From Dillenia suffruticosa (Eukaryota; Streptophyta; Magnoliopsida; Dilleniales; Dilleniaceae), in assembly GCA_033439265.1 (NCBI GenBank), contig JAVTVX010000004.1:10272201-10336200 (forward strand): a stretch of DNA of 64,000 nucleotides, read 5' to 3'. Position 1 is the stretch's first letter. Every line of letters begins with the position of its first letter. A program made the position numbers and the translations under genes. Below are positions 58,901 to 64,000 of the stretch, one piece after another. The notes below the pieces were generated by a model that ran no database searches, had not been told where the DNA came from, and saw only the letters and a list, made by a program, of their open reading frames with translations.

Positions 58901-60333
58901 ATTTTTGTTTCATTTCAAACCTTGGATGCATAGTCAACGTAAATATAATTTAAGACACTCCAATAATCACAAAACAGATTTGAAATTTAATATCATACGT
59001 CAAATGAAATGCATATCAAAGCATATTTTATCAAAAACACGACAGAAAACACGTTTTACTATTTTATGCAAGAGATTAGAGTCCCACTCACAGTATATGG
59101 GAGGGTGATCACTTCCTATTTTCAAAATGAGTCAAATTGACTTCTCGAGTCTCCAAAAGACAAACCTAATCAAATTCATCAAATTTTTATATCAATAAAA
59201 GCCTAATAAGGGATTTTCAACTTCTTTCCAAATTAATACAACCTAAATTTACACAATTTTTTTTCTAGATTCTCGTTTCATCAAATTTCGAATCATTTGG
59301 CTCATAACTGATCAGATTTCTAATTTTTTTCGAATTTAATACATTTCAGAATATATATAACTTCTGATTCTAAATTCAACCTAAATTTGACAAAATTACT
59401 TAAAGGCTGAAGAGATCGCATTTCTCTCACCTAGGGTTCCTCGGATCTCAGACCAAACTTTCACTCTCCCGTCGAATTGGTCTACTCTGAAATGCTTCCA
59501 AATTTGAAACACATATGAGCAATTTAAATCCAATTACTAAGAGAATTCGAAACCCTAGTGTAAAAATCAAAACTCTGAGTCATTTACCTACGCAGAGACT
59601 CACGGACTGTCAAAGGCCGTCTCGGGCTGTGAGCCTCAGGCCGTAGTGGGCTGTAGTGGGTCGCGGGCCATAGTGGGCTGGTGGGCCTGCGGGCTACTGG
59701 GTCTATGGGCCTATTGGGTATCATGGCTAGGGCTCGCGCTCGTGAGCTGGATCGCGCGCTGTGAGGTACGCCCGCTCGCGCAGTGGGTCGCGCGCTAGAG
59801 TGCGCTCGCGCTCGTGCTGGGGTGGCACGCTAGCTCTCGTAGGGGTCTCGCGCTGGCTCGCGCAGGGGTCGCGTGTTGTCTCGCTCTGGGGTCACGCGCT
59901 AGCTCACGCTGGGGTCGCGCTAGCTCACACTGGGGTCACGCACTGGCTCGCGCTGTGGTCACGCGCTGCTCGTGAGAGATCTCGCGCTGGGCTGGCGCAA
60001 CTCATGCGCAAGCATGGTCCTGAGCAGGTGCACGCTCGCGCTGTGGAGTGCTCGGGCAGAAGGTTCAACGCTGCTCGCACGCTCGCGCGAGAAAGGAGAC
60101 GCTGCAGGTTAGCGTGCTCGTGTGAGGAGGGAGGAGCAGCCGCGATGGGTGGCGGAAGGGAGAGGCCGCGGCGGAGGAGAAGAGAAAGAGAGAAAGAGAG
60201 AAAGAGAGAGAGACACAGAGAGAGAGAGAGAGAGAGAGAGAATTAGGGCTTAAAGCCCTAATTCAATTTAGGGGAGAGTGCTGCGTTTCTCTCCAAAACG
60301 CAGTACCTCCTTTTTTTTTTTTTCGGTGTTACA
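55923..60333 (-). mobile_element. Tekay-like element D: LTR and gag part, broken fossil
   Basis: On the minus strand: LTR 60333-57712 (TGTAACACCG to TGACA), primer-binding site 57705-57692, gag from about 57418 (PRRGRRGAKFASLEGL) through RMEFLHLRQGKRSVSEYKGE and the zinc knuckle CFQCGKQGHVRSVC (about 56275-56235) to about 55970. The LTR start is flanked by GAAAA on the plus strand (60334-60338), the same TTTTC site as solo LTR C, so C and D descend from one insertion that was then duplicated. No pol is present. It contains several breaks. Confidence 0.85.
56000..57430 (-). pseudogene. gag region of element D, fossil
   Basis: It resembles the gag of elements A and B but is clearly diverged from them, so D is another Tekay subfamily. 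Landmarks are MPPRRGRRGAKFASLEGLTM at the start, KHWINRIRRILTDLG (about 56960-56915), YKGELRRLAAFVPY and the CCHC knuckle near the end. It is broken in several places. Confidence 0.8.
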
Positions 60334-60337
60334 GAAA

Positions 60338-62810
60338 ATGTTTGGTCTTCTTGCCATATTATAGATAGTTTATTTTTATTTTTCTATTTTTATTTTTTTA
60401 CTATTATCTTCTCAATTTTAACTTTCAAATTTTAATTTAATATTTTTTTATTTTTGCACCACTATTATATTAGTTTCTCAAACAATTGACTTCAAAATTT
60501 GAAATTAAGATTTGATTTTTTGTTATTATATTTATAAAATATTTATATTTATTATTACAAATTTGGAAATATAATAATAAAAAATTGAATATTCAATCAA
60601 TTCATTAAATTCAAATTATTACAAATTTATTTTGATAGAAAATATTGACATGGTTTTGAAACCATATTAAACATTAAAACAATAATAAGAATAATTAGAA
60701 ACTTAATACTCCATTACTTCAATTAAAATATTACAATAAATTAAATTATATAAAAAACTCATTTTCACAAATATTACACCACTGCTTTGTGCAGCAGAGC
60801 AAATGGTTAGGTGGCTTGGCTTGCTTTATGATATAATATTTATCGACCCAAATTTTTTCACACTACTAGATACGGGCACTCTTAGTTTCCATACCCTGAT
60901 AAATATTTGAATATGTTATATCATATTATGCATCAAAATCATATCAATTATTGAATTAATTTTGAAAATATTTGGGTTTCCTTTTTTTATATTTACATAT
61001 TTGTGACAATGAATTTTTTATATAAATCAAAATTATTATAATATTTCAATTAAAATAATAGAGTATGAGGTTTTATATTATTCTTATCATTATTTTCTAT
61101 TATCGTATTAGAGCCTTGTTCCAATTAACCTAATTTGAGTTCCCTCGGTAAAATGAGTTATCCATGCACCCACACTTGAGAGCTAGAGCCAAGAGCATGA
61201 GCCAAGAGTCAAGTATTGAGTTACTGCCTGGAGCTAGAGCAAGATCCAAAGGCAAAGCAAGAGCCACAGCCCAGAGCCTACGCCATGATTAGAAAAACAT
61301 ACTTATGATTTTAAATTCTCTATCCAAATTTTCTTTCAAAATCAAATTATTTTAATTATACCGCATTAAGTTTAAAAGAGAATTTTAGAATATAGTTTAT
61401 GTCAAACTTGAATTAATTATTGATTTAACTCTTTCCTTATTTTTATATTTACATATTTGTGATAATGAGTTTTTTTATATAATCCAAATAATTGTAATAT
61501 TTTAATTGAAGCAATGGAGTATCAGGTTTCATATTATTCTTATTATTGCTTTAATCTGTAATATGATTTCAAAACCATATTCATATATTTTCTATCAAAA
61601 TGAATTAGTTGAATTTAATAATTTGATTGAATATTTGATTTTTATTATTATTATATTTCCATATTTGTAATAATAAATATAACAACAAAAAATTGAATCT
61701 TAATTTCAAATTAAAGAAGTCAATTGTTTGATAAACCAATATAGGAGAAGTGAAAAAATAAAAAGCAAAAATATTTTTAAAATAATAAAAAATATATAAT
61801 TAAAATTCGAAAGTAAAATTGAGAAGATAATAGTAAAAAATAAAAATAAAAATAATAAAAAGAGAAATAAATAAACTATCTATAAAAAGTTAAAATAATA
61901 ATAACGATGATTATGATGAATCAACTATTTTATATTTGTTTAAACCACTCGTTATTTTTTTTATGTTTTCTACTCAATTAAATTCTTAATATTCGAATTT
62001 TTACGGATAATTTATATCCAGATTTTCAGCATTCTACTCTAATATTTCACTAAATACTTATTCTATTGTAATAGTTTAGTTTAAAAAATGGATGATTATG
62101 GTTTCACATTTCTATTTTAATTTAATAATATTGAATTTTGAATAAATTAATAATAATTTATTTGAATATCCAAATAAGCCCCCTGCTGCAGAGGTAAAAT
62201 ACAAATTTGACTGCTTTGTTTCTTGTAATTGTCCAAAGGAAGCATATTGTATTTCTCTAAGTATTCATTACATAAGTGACCATGTGTCTTCCTCTCCATA
62301 TTGGCATTAATTTTCTTTTGAAGTTCCCCCCTGTCTCCTCCTGTTCCTCATCCACGGACTCCATCCCCCTCCCTTGTTTGTTTCTTCATTACTTTCAAAA
62401 TTATTAAAAATATAAAACGTTTATATGTAAATTTATATGTATATATATTACACAATGTGAATCAAAAAAGGGGCATCAAAGGAAGAAAATGAAAATAGGA
62501 AGAGGAGGTATCAGGATGGAGTTGAGTGATGAAGTTAGAGCTACCAAACCAAAGTAGCAATTAGCTCCAGTTTTCTTAAACATTTGCTGGTAATCGTTCA
62601 AGTCAAAGAAGGCATGGTCCTAGAGAGTGTTGGGCAAATAGCATGGCTAATTCTCCAGGACCCAAGTCGCATTTCTCTAAGAGAGAAAGAGGGCAGAAGG
62701 GAAGAAGGCATGTACAAATCCAAGAGTCTCTTGTCTAATGCAGCTGTTACTTGGCTCGCTTAGCTTGCGTTATGCTACCATACACAATGATGGAATAATA
62801 TAGCCCCAAT
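60338..62810. repeat. Inverted partial copy of the CBM43 fold-back and TRIM
   Basis: The sequence matches 22262-24760 reversed (for example the phrase around 60800-60900 and 24220-24350), then jumps at about 60370 to the last 20 bases before the LTR site. The second arm of the fold-back is thus largely absent here. The TRIM-like repeats are at about 60935-61110 and 61395-61620 around a GC-richer core (61110-61310). It is otherwise AT-rich and non-coding. Confidence 0.75.
62480..62800 (-). pseudogene. X8/CBM43-domain pseudogene, copy b''
   Basis: Minus-strand counterpart of copy b. The phrase for FKKTGANCYFGL and the preceding NDYQQM stretch is readable at about 62610-62530, and the broken domain start lies near 62780-62720. 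Stops and frame changes are as in copy b. It is a decayed host-gene fragment. Confidence 0.7.
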
Positions 62811-63110
62811 CAAATACATGCATAATGAAAATAGGTCTTATTTAATTGGAAAAAAATAGAAAAAATGAGTTGTTGATGAAAAACTCCGGTTAATGTAACT
62901 GTTGAAAAGATTACTTGGATCAATATGGGTGAGAATAGCAGCATTGCTAAAGCTGCAAATATTTTCTTTAGTTTTTTGTAGTAACTATTGAAGGCATAAC
63001 AGGTGCGATCCTTAACAGTGTTAGGCTCATAACAAGGTGGTTCAGTTGAATCTCAGTCTAGAGTTGTCTGCAACACCAGCCCGATGCTGCCTATATCGCT
63101 ACATAACATA
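62811..63110 (-). pseudogene. X8/CBM43-domain pseudogene, copy a''
   Basis: Minus-strand counterpart of copy a. LQTTLD (about 63065), EPPCYEPNTVKDRTCYAFNS (about 63045-62990), YYKKLKK and, in another frame, AAILTHIDP (about 62945-62915), then a gtaatc donor-like word. It lacks the WAC...GADC segment like the other a copies. About 97% identical to copy a by eye. Confidence 0.75.
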
Positions 63111-64000
63111 TATATTTGTCCTTGTGCAACTAAAAGCTTCATGTGAATTAGAATTTATTGTCATATATTGTCCGCATTACGAAAGAGGATAAGATGATCG
63201 AGAGTTGTTTTTTTTTCTTTCCATGTTCACAATTTATTTTACAAAACTCAAAACCACGTAATCCAGTCCTGGGGGAAAAAATCTTATTTTATCTTGCGAA
63301 GACTGTAAAAATGTTTCTTTCTATTTGGATAGAGTCATAGATTTTTCTAAATTATTTGGCGTTGCGGTAACAGTTCATTTTATAGCTCCACATGCAAAGA
63401 ATCATCCTCCACATAGTTTAGAAAAGGACGAAAAATAGTCAATAACTTGGGAAGAATTAAGCAAGTTGATCATAAAGCATAGCTTTCTGATTTATACTTG
63501 ACTTGATGCAGATTCATAAGTATAATAGAACAACTTATCATAAACTCAACTCAAATAAGCACAAAATCAAACTGTAGTATGATTATTACACTGCTTATTA
63601 TAGTCATTGACAAATGCCAACAACACTTGATTTTACCCAAAATATAAGGCTTATTTATTCATGTCGATAATTGATGGGGTTATTGATGATTTATTTTGTC
63701 TCATATTTAAGGTTTATTCATTCTTGTCCGTCATTAATGGAGTTACTTGTGCTTGATTTTACTTGAAGTTTTGAGTTTAATTCTACTTTTCAAGTAATAA
63801 TAATGGCCCTTGATTTCATTTCAAGTTCAAGGCTTTTGGCAGGGAAGTAAGAAATGTAATATGCATAAAACTCTAACGACATGCCGTACCGATTATCCCA
63901 AATAGTGAAATCTATGTAAAGTATTGATACTTGTTTTGCCATAGCCTTAAAATTATAAGAGAAGGTAAATAATGAAGGATTGTTTAAAACTAATAGCAGT
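63111..64000. repeat. Non-coding flank of block X, right copy, cut by the window end
   Basis: The reverse complement of 21055-21900. No coding region is seen apart from a chance 60-codon frame near 63158. Similarity continues to the last base of the window. Confidence 0.7.

Overview
This window looks like heterochromatic nuclear DNA of a flowering plant, probably a eudicot. I cannot name the species. The evidence is a dense nest of plant-type transposons: Ty3/gypsy Tekay-like chromoviruses with LTRs of about 2.5 kb, Ty1/copia copies and CACTA (En/Spm) DNA transposons with TNP2 and TNP1-type genes. It also holds spliced host gene pieces coding for the plant X8/CBM43 carbohydrate-binding domain, and long AT-rich spacers. 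There is no bacterial-style gene packing, CRISPR array or rRNA, and I found no tRNA gene. All positions were read by eye; ends marked 'about' may be off by tens of bases.

Two large inverted duplications organise the window. The first pairs 1-9.3 kb with 34.4-48.3 kb. On the left, a decayed TNP2 gene (minus strand) is followed by the end of a second CACTA element (CACTA-1, from 2616), which carries a Tekay element at 5101. The right arm repeats this backwards: a Tekay copy at 32464-38479 with 5-bp ATTAA site duplications, the CACTA-1 end at 40978, and TNP2 on the plus strand at 46.1-48.3 kb. The right arm also has 4.7 kb absent from the left: a copia LTR with its leader, and the 5' end of the CACTA element (CACTA-2) that probably owns TNP2. 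The second duplication pairs 21.05-28.48 kb with 55.9-64 kb. It carries CBM43 pseudogenes, a miniature LTR element (TRIM-like) and a Tekay LTR inserted at the same site in both copies. That LTR is solo in the left copy and followed by gag in the right.

Between these lie the Tekay pol region (14.0-16.9 kb) interrupted by a copia copy (about 9.7-13.96 kb), a head-to-head LTR junction at 17.2 kb, a small possible host exon near 20 kb, and the best host gene in the window: a CBM43 gene at 30.68-31.21 kb with a complete six-cysteine domain but a lost start. From 48.3 to 55.9 kb lie a copia copy containing a TNP1-type exon and another long Tekay-type LTR.

The most interesting observation is that the long LTRs, although of diverged subfamilies, keep two consecutive inverted repeats just inside their start. 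Stem bases change together between subfamilies, which suggests a conserved RNA or DNA structure. No gene in the window looks fully intact. The only plausible host functions are the CBM43 family (secreted callose or cell-wall binding) and one unidentified short exon.
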